A stretch of DNA of 60,000 nt from Phoronis australis (GCA_002633005.1 NMRA01000088.1:383074-443073); one strand, 5' to 3'; counted from the stretch's first letter, positions 11,001-21,000 are shown. A program made the numbers and translations. Notes: a model not told the origin generated them from the sequence alone.

Positions 11001-13691
11001 ATTTTACAGGTTGAGACCACTTAAAAGCATTGTATACACAAGACAGATATTCCAGTCAGCGTGGGGGTCAAATTTAACGAGGGGGTTCAAAATTCGAACA
11101 TGGTGCCCACCACACTCAAAATAAAAAAGCCTGGCGTGAGACGTAATTTGACAGAAAGCTTTCCGTGTACAAGACATGCGGCATCCATCCACATCATCTG
11201 TTCTACCTTCTCTGGTTTAAAGTTGCGGAGACAAACACAAATATCTGCTATGTACAACTTGTGATTGGGAATAGAGCCCTGGTGGGTGGTGATACTAGAA
11301 TGCTTAGGCTCAAGGCATTAAAGTGCTCAAAATCACCAATTTTGTATAAAAACACAAAAAACCCCATCCGTCAATCAGCTGTCGAATTAGAACACCCGCC
11401 AACACTATCTGAGGATATGTTAATTAGCTAATTTCGAGTATTTATTGTCGATGCGCACTACGTAAAATCGGGACAAGCAATAACAGCACTTGTCATCGCC
11501 TCCATTGCGTTTAGTGCCAAAAGTTGTCAGGTCTTTCTGCTCATTTTCCAGTATAATAAGGTAAAATAAGGACTGGCGAGGCGTTGCATTTGTGTAGGTT
11601 GTGACAACTTGGTATTTGTCCACACTGTGACTCTCTTCATTTGCCCACAAGACATCATAGAATTTGTACAAGAAAGTCGTGTGTTGGAGGAAGTGACACA
11701 CTGCCACTGGGTACGATCATACGTCACACTCACGTCCACAAAGCTAAGAAACTTGTAATTGAGGCCGCTTTCCTTCTATTATCTTGTTTTTGAGAAAATG
11801 AATTCATGATCGCGATATACAGTGCGGAAAAGGAAGGTTTAATGATGCTGACAATGTAGTCACTTGTCAAAACAAGGTGAATGGTGATTTTAAGCAAAGT
11901 TGGCCGATAGTCGAGGTTTTTAAGTTTAGCAATATCACACACGCCACAGGAAAACAAGGAAAAACATCACAGTATCTCAGTCTTTTTAGACAATACCTCT
12001 CATACACTATAAGAGACTCCCACTGCTTTCTATTCAGCCATAATTATGTCTGTCACAAATCTCCTGAGGATTTCAACCTCGCCACTAGTCAATCGGTAGT
12101 TACCCAGTGATTGGCTGCTATCCGACATTCATTTGTGACTATTCAATGAATGATGCCAATCGAAGGTTGGGCCAATCTCTTGATAGATAATACATCCTGT
12201 GGACGTTGAAATAACAGAAATGCTCAACTGATTTACCTTATGATTGATAAAACAAAGCATACAAAACAATATGAATGGAAATGATTACCTGTGAATAATA
12301 GATTGGATATATGCAGCCAAAAATGCAATTATCTCCCTTCCAGAATTTCGTCTTAAGTATGCAAATTATAGGTAACCTGATCAAAAAAGTTGCGACCTTA
12401 CCCGATAAGAAAACGTGGAGTATTTTGAACAAGCCATGTAAAAAGATTTGCACTCTGGTTGTAGTGTTGAACCTTCAAACTTAATTTCAAGAGTAATGAA
12501 GGATGAACATCTAAAAAGACAAAAGTTTACAGAGGGGCAATTCTGAACTTGTCGAGTGCTTTGGTTTTCAGTAAAGTTTTACTAAAAAGTTACCGGCAGA
12601 TCCCGGCGCTAACCATCAGTTGGTAAAATACATAAGAGGAGTATCAGCCTAGTATTATTTATAACAAAATAACCAGGCTGATGAATCAGCTAACCACTGA
12701 TTAGACAACACCCAATCTGAACTGGGAAACCATAGTCATCCCAAAGGGTAGCCATATGCCAGAAGCTTTTTGGCAAATTATTCTTCTCACAGACTAACCC
12801 ATCAGTCGTGTAGCTATAAGTTTGTGAACAGATGGTCACTTAAGGAGGTTGTTAAGAGTCTTTAAATCTTTTCAGCTGAAACAAATTGGTCAAATGCTGC
12901 ACCTTGGGTTCAGGCAGTCAATTCGCTTTCATGCCGCCAGACATGCCAAGAGGTGGCAGCGCAGACGTGAAACCGGTCTAGTCACCACTGGGTAGCTAGT
13001 GACTGACAAGTGTGTCATGCAGTAGCAAATTGACTGATTGAGAACCTCGCAACAATATGACGGATATAATTATGGCTGGAAAGAAAGCAGTCAATGTCTC
13101 TTTATAACAGACACAGTCAAAGAATCAGGTATGTTCTAATCAAAAAGATCAAGATAAGCTCACGTGTCTGTGTTTCTAGCCACTCTAGGTCAATCAGAAT
13201 TTATTGTGAAACTGTAATATACAGATTAGTATGAACTCCACGGTAATAATAGTCGGATACATGGCCCCTCACCTCATTTAAAATTGATTTGAGAACGGTT
13301 TTATTCAGTGGCAGTAACTAGTTCTCAAATCAGGGACCAGCCTATACGACTATTACTGAACTACATCAGCAACTAGGACAAAGTCTGGCGATTGACTGAA
13401 GTCTGACTGCCAATCTTATAGACATCAAATCAATTGTTCATCAGTCCATGTCGATTATTTGAGTGTAGAGAGTGCAGAGTGTGTCATCATCGGATTTTCG
13501 TGAAAATTCAATGAGGATTTGACATCTTGGCTCTCGCAGGTACCGTTAAGAACAAAATCAACTTGTCAGTTAGTACGAAAACGCGAGCTCGAACCTACCC
13601 TACTCCTCATACGGAACTCATCGCGTATATTGTTTAGCGCAACTCGAGGCATTGAACGCAACATCTGAAGCGCCTTGTCGACGGAAGCCAT
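1835..13691 (-). CDS. MRPL15: MRPL15, mitochondrial large-subunit ribosomal protein uL15m (5' three coding exons; 3' part off window)
   Basis: Three coding exons on the minus strand, 13691-13599, 3349-3189 and 2000-1835, join in frame (phases 0, 2, 0) to give 140 residues. The product is uL15m, a structural protein of the mitochondrial 39S ribosomal subunit, made in the cytosol and imported. Landmarks in order are an N-terminal [12 protein letters not shown] segment, the basic PRG...KCGRG.KGQGQR loop of L15 proteins, [23 protein letters not shown] and [13 protein letters not shown]. Each matches the corresponding part of vertebrate MRPL15 as I know it. Vertebrate proteins are about 295 residues, so roughly the C-terminal half is missing; it should lie left of position 1. 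Intron 1 is about 10.2 kb and intron 2 about 1.2 kb. No frameshift or internal stop is seen, so the copy looks functional and is not a processed pseudogene. The identification rests on protein similarity recalled from the family, not on a search. Confidence 0.95.
2178..2395. mobile_element. MITE, GGTCTC family, copy 1
   Basis: The ends are inverted: left CATTTACTGTATTACAAAAG then TGGTCTCAAATTGTTCC, and right, on the other strand, CACTTACCGTTATAAAATTG then GTCTGA. An internal TTCTTCAGA...TCTGAAGAA hairpin is also present. Related sequences occur near 21.3, 30.6, 32.7, 37.9, 38.3 and 54.4 kb. No protein is encoded. Confidence 0.6.
2920..3024. mobile_element. Foldback element, TTTTGAGAAC family, copy 1
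   Basis: The arm GCATTTTGAGAACTAGTTTT is answered by a reverse complement with one mismatch ending at 3001. A second inverted pair, TGCCCG (2937) and CGGGCA (2976), interleaves with the first. Outer arms GTCGGATGGGACATGC and GCATGTTATGTCCAAC extend the stem. Copies 2 and 3 are at 46300-46402 and 13242-13358. Confidence 0.65.
3189..3349 (-). CDS. MRPL15: MRPL15 coding exon 2
   Basis: This exon holds 161 nt: 53 codons plus 2 nt. It begins [20 protein letters not shown] and continues through [23 protein letters not shown] and KEPYYAGH. The Gly/Arg/Lys-rich stretch is the RNA-binding N-terminal part of ribosomal L15. The acceptor is CTTGTAG just 5' (TAG is also an in-frame stop, which fixes the boundary). 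The donor CCA/GTAAGTGA at 3188-3181 is strong. Human MRPL15 has RPRGRRRGRKCGRGHKGE and [13 protein letters not shown] in the same order. It ends in phase 2, matching the single leading base of exon 3. Confidence 0.95.
3515..3632. mobile_element. Palindromic MITE with arms of about 45 bp
   Basis: The left arm begins TTACTACAGTATATCAGAAG and runs through AACAAGAAATACTCCCTT. The right arm is its reverse complement with about four mismatches, so the 118 bp would fold almost completely. The loop motif CGATTTTTGTGATCCT reappears inverted at 3640-3668, so the element may extend to 3670. A short related hairpin is at 33189-33218. Confidence 0.7.
4443..4608. mobile_element. MITE-like relic with degenerate GGCGNATCCAG end
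   Basis: The segment opens with ATAGGCGCATCCAGGGGATC and closes with TTGGATCTGCTGCAGC, which are loosely inverted. G- and C-runs (GGACCCCCC, GGACCCCCG) lie between. It resembles the clearer element at 31709-31854 in layout. Confidence 0.4.
4813..5064. mobile_element. MITE, CTCCAAGAAA family, copy A
   Basis: The left end CGCTCCAAGAAAACTGACTT and the right end, read on the other strand, CGTTCCAAGAAACTGACTT form a terminal inverted repeat of about 24 bp. The interior is rich in AAGACAAATCTTAA-type motifs. A shorter copy in the same orientation is at 57216-57420, sharing CCGGATGTGGAAGTT and GACAAATCTTAGAC. Confidence 0.7.
7107..7347. mobile_element. Possible DNA transposon relic with GCGYGCAC ends
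   Basis: CGCGTGCACCTAG at the left is answered by CTGGGTGCGCGCAT at the right, inverted. The right end includes CCCGAGCCGCCCCTGG, a GC-rich terminus of the kind seen in many invertebrate MITEs. No coding potential is recognised. Confidence 0.4.
8931..9158 (+). mobile_element. Dispersed repeat (TTTCTGAAAAA family), copy 1
   Basis: This stretch of about 228 bp shares TTTCTGAAAAA, ATAATTAAATCTCA, TTGAGCAAAA, the GGCTAAAC block and a CAGACTCCAGGGG-like end with 14257-14485. An inverted copy is at 41710-41935. TTTTTTCAGAAATTG near 9085 mirrors the left motif, suggesting weak inverted ends. Confidence 0.55.
9905..10148. mobile_element. hAT-like MITE with CAGGGCCCTC ends
   Basis: The left end is CAGGGCCCTCAATTCC. 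The right end read on the other strand is CAGGGCCCTCGTTC. AATTCCCC motifs recur inside. The flanks TCATT and CCATT are similar but not a clean duplication. CAGGG termini suggest the hAT group; this is inference. Confidence 0.55.
12642..12684. repeat. Short inverted repeat
   Basis: ATCAGCCTAGTATTATTT and AAATAACCAGGCTGAT pair across a short loop. GCTAACCA motifs flank the hairpin on both sides. It is probably a foldback relic inside MRPL15 intron 1. Confidence 0.5.
13242..13358. mobile_element. Foldback element, TTTTGAGAAC family, copy 3 (reverse orientation)
   Basis: The inner arms ATTTGAGAAC and GTTCTCAAAT are perfectly inverted, and the loop contains ATTCAGTGG, the reverse complement of the family's CCACTGAAT. 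The outer arms GGTAATAATAGTCGGAT and CTATACGACTATTACTG also pair. It lacks the CGGGCAT segment of copies 1 and 2. Confidence 0.6.
13599..13691 (-). CDS. MRPL15: MRPL15 coding exon 1 (start codon)
   Basis: This exon holds 93 nt, 31 codons, beginning [20 protein letters not shown]. The ATG has A at -3 and G at +4, a good Kozak context. [12 protein letters not shown] corresponds to LRGLPRVSLANL of the human protein, near the mitochondrial import region. The donor is AGTAGG followed by GTAGGT at 13598-13593, giving a phase 0 junction. The open frame continues upstream of this ATG without a stop, but similarity to the family starts at MAS, so I take this methionine as the start. An alternative donor a few bases away would break the frame into exon 2. 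Confidence 0.9.
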
Positions 13692-13702
13692 GTTGGGCAA
13701 AA

Positions 13703-13711
13703 TGACCTTGA
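13703..13711 (-). promoter_or_regulatory. ERRE / nuclear receptor half-site just 5' of MRPL15 ATG
   Basis: On the minus strand the bases read TCAAGGTCA, an exact match to the estrogen-related-receptor/SF-1 extended half-site (TNAAGGTCA). It sits 12 bp upstream of the MRPL15 start codon. ERR factors are known activators of nuclear genes for mitochondrial proteins in animals, so the match fits the gene. It may fall inside the 5' UTR; binding is inferred. Confidence 0.45.
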
Positions 13712-13720
13712 CATTAAGAC

Positions 13721-13728
13721 ACTTCCGG
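13721..13728 (-). promoter_or_regulatory. ETS/GABPA-type site upstream of MRPL15
   Basis: The minus strand reads CCGGAAGT, the canonical ETS/GABPA (NRF-2) core, 30 bp upstream of the start codon and 9 bp beyond the ERRE-type site. Such sites often set the start of TATA-less promoters of mitochondrial ribosomal protein genes. I see no TATA box. Function is inferred. Confidence 0.45.
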
Positions 13729-14256
13729 TAGATGTTATGCCAATCGAAGTACGCTCTTGAGTCCCTTGAACACCATGTTGACTGAAAGTGAAATACTGTG
13801 TCCAACATTTTACATTTTCACAAAGTGCTTCATAGTCTCAAAAATGTTGAAGCCATTGGTATACAGAATTAGTTTTTGTTGGGTGTATGATCAGTGGCTG
13901 CTGACGGAGGTAAACGATTGCTTTCTAAAAAGTGGTAATTCTTCCAACCTTCAGCACATTTCTATTAGTTACGGTACACAGATTAATAAGAAAAAAATAT
14001 CAAGTTAACCTGAAAAGATAAAATCCAATGCTACTGTAGCAGACGCAGAGGATATCCTTGTTCGTATTCTTATTAATTTTGCCTTCACGACCAAGTTAGA
14101 AGTATCCCCGGCCATTACTCACCGACAGACGCATAGGAATTTCAACATGTTAAACTTGGGTTAATACGAAAGTTTTAAATTTTTATTAAAAAGTTTAACC
14201 TGGACCTGTTTCATTAAAGAACAACGTAATTAAAGGAATTTGGCTTTACGCTGCGT

Positions 14257-14485
14257 GACACAACTATTTCTGAAAAAATAATTAAATCTCATTTGAGCAA
14301 AACTGCAAAGCATGAGAACACACGCACAACTACAAGCTCACTGAAATAATACATTTGATTATTTCGAGTGTGTGATACGCTCATAGTTACGTGGCTAAAC
14401 CACTATTCGGCAATTGTGAAGTGGTATAACGGAACACCCCTGTCTAAGTCTAAGTGTTTTTCCTTGAAACAGACCCCAGACCGTG
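14257..14485 (+). mobile_element. Dispersed repeat (TTTCTGAAAAA family), copy 2
   Basis: It aligns along its length with 8931-9158: TTTCTGAAAAAATAATTAAA, then TCTCATTTGAGCAAAA, GTGGCTAAACC and CAGACCCCAGACC. Identity is moderate and both copies have accumulated indels. Confidence 0.55.
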
Positions 14486-14784
14486 GCCCGAAAATGCACG
14501 ATACGACACTTTTATGCGCAGTCGCACAGATGCCCCAGGAAAGTCCGCTCATTTTCATTTCTTAAGCAATTATCTAGTACGCCATCTTTTAGTATTTTTC
14601 TATTATCATCTAACGTTGTGTATTACTCATTCTTTTTATTACATATTATAACTTTGCATAGACCACGTGGGACTAAAATAAGTTTTTGAAATTTTTGTCA
14701 TTCTGGTAGCAGCATTTATTTTATTTTTAATTATGCATTTACAGTTTACATTTTCCAACGTTTGACTTTTTTAATTGCACTTGT

Positions 14785-14887
14785 TTGTCATCTAATAACC
14801 ATTACCAAATCAAGTCAAATGAAAGTTTTCAGCATTGTCATCTAATAACCATTACCAAATCAAGTCAAATCAAAGTTTTCAGCATTG
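14785..14887 (+). repeat. Two-copy tandem repeat, 50-bp unit
   Basis: The unit TTGTCATCTAATAACCATTA... repeats exactly after 50 bp, with a single G/C difference (14821 versus 14871). So high an identity points to a recent duplication, or an assembly slip. Confidence 0.9.
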
Positions 14888-16431
14888 CCCCAGGCTACTG
14901 CCATGTGTTGAAGGTGCAGTTGGCGTTATCTTATTCACAGACAATTTAAGTGATAACATATATGTACGAAGTACTCGACAAAAACTGAGAAATTTGTGCT
15001 ACAGTCTACAAGGCGTACGTGCTAAACTAAACCATATATTAATGATCAACGGGTGACTACCTAGGCCACGTCAAACGTCACTGTCTGCTTATCAATCAAC
15101 GCTCTGCACTTTTGTGCCTCGTCCACGTACTTGGTAATTTTAATTACTTGATCACAAGTAAACTATGGCAATCCTTGTGTATTTTCTTCTACGACACAAA
15201 AGATGATATTCCGGTACGCTCTCACTTTCGCTGGCCTAACAGTTGCAGTTAAAGTTTCACGCTGTTGATTGAAATTTTGAGAGTGCAAACTTAGACCCGA
15301 ATGTTTGTTACTTGTTAAAAATTGTGATGTCGATAAAATTTAATACACAATAATTATTTCAAATGTTCGCACGCATATTGATAACAATCCTATGTCTTAA
15401 CCGCGACATCACTTCAGGTGAAGTTTAGATTTTTGGAAACCAATGCGTCAAGGTGATGAGCATTCTCTCTTTGATTTTTGTTTTCAATGGAAGCATATCT
15501 GACATGATGAAAATGATACCATTTGCTGAGTGTACCACAGTTCTTTAGCGCCATCTCATGTCGAGCAGCCCAATGCTCGCTACAAGTTGGTAGCACTTGG
15601 AGCTGAAATTAGAAATCAAAGGCGGCAAAATATTTTTTCTCTTTCCTGTGTACTATGGTCCAATTCAAAACACATTGAGGCATTCGAACGCTTGAAATCA
15701 GACAGGAGAGTTTCATTAACGACCTTGATTTCAAAATTTCACTCTTTACTTTGAAACAAATGAAAATTGTAAAATGAACTATGTTAAATAGTGATTAAAT
15801 TTTATCCATAATTCGGCACATGCACCTATACGTGAAAAAGTGAGTAAAACCGAAGAGATTTAAACCTATGCTTACTACGTGAGTGAAACTCGACTTAACT
15901 CTTTTTCAGGACGGTAGACGTTTTCCGGTATTCAATTTATCACTTAACAATGAAACGAAAAGTATTAAAAGTAAGTAAACTCACACAAATAACATGCAGT
16001 TTAAGACATGCTCATATGCAAGGCATATCCGCAAACAGTTCTATGCGAAACTTAGGCGCATGCGCCTAATTGCGAAACACTTGAGTTCACATTTCCTTGA
16101 GAAAACGCAGGACTTTAGATAGACATAAGACATGGAAGGTAAAAGAAATGACGATGCGTTCTATTCGTGAACATCTGGAGCCGCTTTTGTCAACCATCTA
16201 AGCTAAGGCAGTCGTAACTTCGATTTTCATTTGGGTATAATTCCTGCACGTGGCTCGTGAACATGAAAAATTACCAACTTTACACCTGTTGCAATCTTTT
16301 TGCTTTTTTAAAGAACGGCACGTCGCGTTTGCAACAACGTGCCTACGACCCTCTCAGTTACGACCGCACTAACGATCCTTGATAAAACGGGCCCCTGATG
16401 CCGTTTCACAAAACATTATGCAGGAATGAAT
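14888..16431. other. Unassigned AT-rich region
   Basis: No recognised gene. The open frames at 15414-15596 (minus) and 15530-15754 (plus) overlap and match nothing I know. The notable site is an 18-bp palindrome at 16052-16069. Confidence 0.5.
16052..16069. promoter_or_regulatory. Perfect 18-bp palindrome containing an NRF1-type site
   Basis: TTAGGCGCATGCGCCTAA is its own reverse complement, and its centre GCGCATGCGC is the consensus NRF1 site. The octamer TGCGAAAC flanks it on both sides as direct repeats. No adjacent gene is proven, so a promoter role is inference. Confidence 0.4.
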
Positions 16432-16567
16432 ACCGTAGAGACATGCATACCATAGAGACATGCATACCATAGAGACATGCATACCGTAGAGACATGCATA
16501 CCGTAGAGACATGCATACCATAGAGACATGCATACCGTAAAGACATGAATATCGTACAGACATGCAT
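16432..16567 (-). repeat. 17-bp minisatellite, eight units
   Basis: Eight tandem units of ACCRTAGAGACATGCAT are present; the first six differ only at the R position and the last two are degenerate. The unit has no stop on the minus strand in any frame, so long artificial minus-strand frames (repeating MHVSMVCMSL-like peptides) cross it. I do not regard these as genes. Confidence 0.95.
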
Positions 16568-17028
16568 ACACGTATTCTGGTTTCATGATTTTCAAAGACC
16601 AACATAAGTTTCCACTTTTGAAGGTTAGTAATAATTCATTGAAATAACCACAAATACAGAACATATTGGAAACCATCAAAAGCATTATATCCTGACTACA
16701 TTTCAAATTGACGACATTGTTTAGAGCAAGTTCAGGGTACATTGTACAATCATAGCAGTCTCACTGTTTGAATTTTGCTAACTCTCTGAATCCATCCCCA
16801 ATACTTTTCAGAAGATCGATAAATTTGCGTATCTCGCAAGAGCAACAATGCTTTAGAGAAGGCCATAGTACCCTATGAAGTATGATTAAATGCATAGCAT
16901 TTTTTATAGATAAATGATTTTTAATATGTATTATAATGTTTCTCACAACTAGTACAGCAATTTTCTGCGCATTGTTTTGTTGTAATTTATAAATTCTCAT
17001 CAGAGTGACGCCTTCCCTATCTTCAATC

Positions 17029-17236
17029 TCCCCACAACCACCACCACTCCCACCTCAGCCGCAGCTGCACCAGCACCGTCACCCGCCACCACCACCAGCG
17101 CCACCAGCACCATCACCACGCCCNNNNNNNNNNNNNNNNNNNNNNNNNNNNNNNNNNNNNNCCACCACCACCACCACCACCATCACCACCACCACCACCA
17201 CCACCATCACAACCACTACAACCACCACCACGACTA
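17029..17236. repeat. CCA/CAC trinucleotide array with assembly gap
   Basis: The left part is an imperfect (CCA)n with GCC and GCA variants; the right part is nearer to perfect (CCA)n. A 38-base run of N at 17124-17161 interrupts it, so the true length is unknown. Confidence 0.95.
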
Positions 17237-17946
17237 CTTATTTACAACCAAAAATGCTGAATGGGTTCAAACCATAAACAAGAAGCTTTCACCCATTCGA
17301 ATGACAAGACATTAGAAACCGGAAGACGCGTGTGTCGTTTCTGCACTACGCCACAGTCAATTTGTCCGATGTCGCAAAAACGTGCAATAGTTATTTACAT
17401 AAATTCGGAATTAATTTCGAAAATTTTCGTCGAACTCATTGGCTCGACCTCATGTGAGGAAGGTAAACAGCAAACGAAAGGCGACACCCTGAATGAGTCC
17501 GCCCTGGGCTCGTTACATAATAAAAGCCCGATGTGTAAAGACGCTGGTAAACACATCTCCAAAAATTCAACACCGATCTTCCCACGCGCAACAAGCAGCG
17601 CGCGTTTGTTCTTATTTTCACGTTTCAAGTGCACGGTTGGTGAAGCAAAATTCACCGCAATTCATTCAAGACATTTACAGCAGTTTTTGATGACCTTGTG
17701 GGTAAACTAACGTGTAGCGAGACAAAAAAAGGTTCGAAATTTTGAGAGTCATCCGCTCTCGAGACTTTTGTTATCACACTGAAAAATAGCCTAAGAGAGA
17801 AAAAATAATTGACCATATGTGTTGACATAATGTTGAGTTTCTTGTATCTTTGCACTGACTGGAAAAAAGCGTAAATTGCTTGCAAACAATACAGGCATTC
17901 TTGTCACCCTGTTTTCATTCATGTCGTTTTGTCGTTGAATAAAAAA
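17237..17946. other. Region with overlapping open frames, no gene recognised
   Basis: A plus-strand frame (17261-17710, 149 codons) and minus-strand frames (17395-17655) overlap in a mildly GC-richer block. None resembles a known family. If the signal-peptide exon at 17947 is real, this could be its 5' flank. Confidence 0.35.
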
Positions 17947-18069
17947 ATGTTTTTTCTAATTTTTATCACCGGCTTCCTCGGGGCGGGAATTATTTCAGCC
18001 AAAGAGATTTTACACAGTTTTCATAATCTGACGCGAGACGAAGCGACAGCGTGTAAACAGCTTGGTAAG
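17947..18069 (+). CDS. Candidate first coding exon with signal peptide, unknown gene
   Basis: An ATG opens a 41-codon frame beginning MFFLIFITGFLGAGIISA. This is a textbook hydrophobic signal sequence with a small-residue cleavage site, followed by KEILHSFHNLTRDEATACKQ and LGK. The frame meets a good donor, AAG/GTAAGC, at 18070 in phase 0. The mature start has one possible N-glycosylation site (NLT) and a Cys. The A...C..LG spacing vaguely recalls lectin or Link domains but is off by one residue, so I assign no family. No downstream exon was found. A chance hydrophobic frame in AT-rich DNA is the main alternative. Confidence 0.3.
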
Positions 18070-21000
18070 GTAAGCTTTGAAACATTGATCATTTTTCTAG
18101 GGATTAAAGTATTCTTAAACATTTTCTTCACGTATCATATGTCAATGTTCCATTGTATTTCCGGTCGTTACGTCAGTTTTTCAAGGTTTGGCTTAGCGTT
18201 TATGTGGGTCAAAAGAGTCAAATACTCTGGTGGACAGCAAACGAAATTGATTGAAACAGAATGATGGTAAGTTATTCCATTCATGTTGTGCATTTCGGAT
18301 ACCTGAACATAATTTAGCTTATTATCGATTAACGGAAAAAACGCGGCGGGTTTATTTTTGAAAATCCGACCTGAACAATGGCCGCGAGTGGTGCACCACT
18401 CGTGACACCAATTCTACTCGATTCGGGATGTGAACGTGTTTGTGTACTCCACTCAATGCACTATAGTCGTTTAAATTTTGTATGTTTATGGTTTACGTTA
18501 CGTTAGATTTAGGCACGGTTTTTGCAAACTTCTTATCCTTCGATTACGCCATTTTAAGTCACGTCAGGACATATAATGAATCACGGGTTTGACCCTGATA
18601 CATACATTAGTAATAACACCCACTGCGACTACATAAATTCCGGATTTAACTTTTTCCAACGGTGTCGTTTCTTGTTTGCCAACATTCAAAAATTCTGAAT
18701 TAGATATTATCGTCATAACCTGAGGGTTAAAGAAAACTGAAGACGAATGCTGATTCGACGACATTTCTGAGTTAATGCATTTGAACTCTTAAAACAAATT
18801 TCACACTTCACTGTGTCTGTGGCCACATAACAGTCATTTGATGCGACAGGATAGTTCGAGATCATTTATCTCACGAACCATAGTTCTTTCCCGTCTAAAT
18901 AATGTTCGCATTACCATTTACGAACCATATTATTGTATAAATCCATCGTGGAATCTCATTATCTTAAAAACTTGTTATGAAATTGGAAAATAAAAAATGG
19001 ATGACCTTTTCGATTCAATGCGCTCATTATCATAGGTCTGGAGTTTTTAAAATAACATGCTTCAGTTTGGAGTAATATGAATTTATTTTTTAAAAGTAAC
19101 ACGCTTCATTATGAGGTTATGACGTTATACTATTTCATATACGATGCAGGTTCCGTAGGGTATTGTCGAAATTTTACGTGTTCAAATATACATTTCGTAT
19201 TGCTCAAAGCGATATTAGCATTAACATACCTTACCCTTTCCGTACCTTTAGTTATTCCTAAGGTTGTCGTCATATTGCCTTCTGAAAGAATTTTTGAAGT
19301 TGAAAAATGAATGACTTTCTCTCATCCAGTGCGATGGAGATCCGGTATTTTTTCCAGGAATGACCTGTCACAGCGAAGTTATTCGTATTGTATGTCGATA
19401 GGAGTTATATGTTCATGCATCCAAACTTTGCTTTTATTTCTATCTTACAGGATATTTGTATTTCGTAACGAGATAAATGTTTGTTCTACTGTATCTAGAA
19501 ACCAATTTGTGATGCGATATGAAAATTAGGATTGAAACTTATGACTCCAGCATAGACGAAACCTACGACAAGGCCGTAGCATCAAAAAACTAACACGAAC
19601 AGGAAATTGCATTGCACTTGTTTACTGTAACATAACCGTGGAACGATATGCTTTAAATTTAGAAGTCATTAAACGATATTTTCAATATTGCAAAGCTCAA
19701 CTGCATTGATGTATTGCACGGAAGCGCGAGCTTTGTGTCCCCGAAGCTTCGATGTGTAACTCATCGCCGACACTACTTATGTATGGCAACACTACGCGTT
19801 TTTTAGATGAGTTGATTTGTCCTTGATTCGTATCTTTGTTTGGGATTAATGTAACATAATAGGAGAGAATTACGTGTCTGCTTTAGACCGTTAAAATGGT
19901 GCCGATTGTGTTATTATCTAATTATGAATTACATGCACAGACATAACATATTATTTTTTACGTAATGTTCGCTTAAGCTATTGCATAGATTAAGACTTGC
20001 AACAAAGGTCGGACAGAGAGTTAAAATCCCAAATGTCTGTAAAACCAATTGTCTCTATGAAATTTCCAATCACAAAGCATTAAACATTAATCTAATTATT
20101 AATAATTCTTTTGTGATTCGTAATTGTAATGGTATCGCTAGATTTGCTAAATAATATCTCGAGGCAAGTAATAAAAAACGTATGTGGGTAAGTAATAAAA
20201 AACAAAATGGCGCGCAGCTCAAAGACTCATTGCCTGTCTTGCACGCAATTATTTCAAACTTTAGCAGAACCAAGGGCCCGTGATGAAAGACATTGCGATT
20301 GAAAGTTAGTGAAATCACATGCTTCGTTTGTAACGAATGGCGATATCTCACCGAACAAGCAAGAGACGAACCATAACAGTTGCAGCCGTTATTCTACTGT
20401 CAAGTAGGGTCTAGCTTGCGATTTTCTTGTAAAAATCTTTTTAACATACAAATACCCTTTAAAATGTTTGAATGTTCACCAAGATGAGCAGGCGTTTCAC
20501 ATGACCGGGGTTAAATTCTACATACATTTGTTTGCGCCGCGTTCCTTGGGAAAAATCAGTTGGTTTAGCCTCCTGTTACCGTGGGATTTCTGAATATATA
20601 TTTCGTCATTTGTAAGCCCATGGGCTTATCGCCCGAATTCAGGACTATCAGTTTTCGTTTGGAGCGACATCTACCTCAAATTTTATGTATATGGTTTCAA
20701 AAAATTGTTATGAAGGACAAATTTTGTGAGGTCCATGATATGTTCGTTTTCAGGTATATATACGAGCTATTTTAAAGAAGGTAGAACTGAGGTAATTGAC
20801 CTTGATGAGCTAGCACTCAGTCAGAATACAACAGATAGGCCTGTTAACTAAGCATTTTTCTTTACTGGTATTTTCCGGTTTTCGACAGCAAGTCCGGGCG
20901 AACCCGTTTTGGTATTCTAGGGTGTCCATAACGCCATATTTCTTATGCTCTGACGGAAACTCAGGATATGAAGTGCCGTTTCTATTCCTGGAATCAGAAA

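Larger units (their letters stand above)
3350..13598 (-). other. MRPL15 intron 1 (about 10.2 kb)
   Basis: This is the interval between exons 1 and 2. It holds at least seven transposon relics listed separately (3515, 4443, 4813, 7107, 8931, 9905, 13242) and a short hairpin at 12642. Open frames at 5109-5414 and 5929-6174 look like chance. I see no other gene, tRNA or conserved exon in it. Confidence 0.8.
13692..14256. other. MRPL15 upstream region
   Basis: The region begins with the 5' UTR or promoter, including the ERRE and ETS sites. No divergent gene is evident on the plus strand; the open frame at 13757-14008 has no recognisable product. Confidence 0.6.

Noticed and set aside
16432-16567. 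CRISPR-like array
   Set aside because: Units are contiguous with no unique spacers, and the genome is eukaryotic.
16369-16742. Minus-strand frames with MHVSMVCMSL repeats
   Set aside because: They follow from a 17-bp unit lacking stops on that strand; the two overlapping frames encode shifted versions of the same repeat.
17261-17710. 149-codon plus-strand frame after the CCA array
   Set aside because: Overlapped by equally open minus-strand frames, no domain, no splice or start context that favours one strand.
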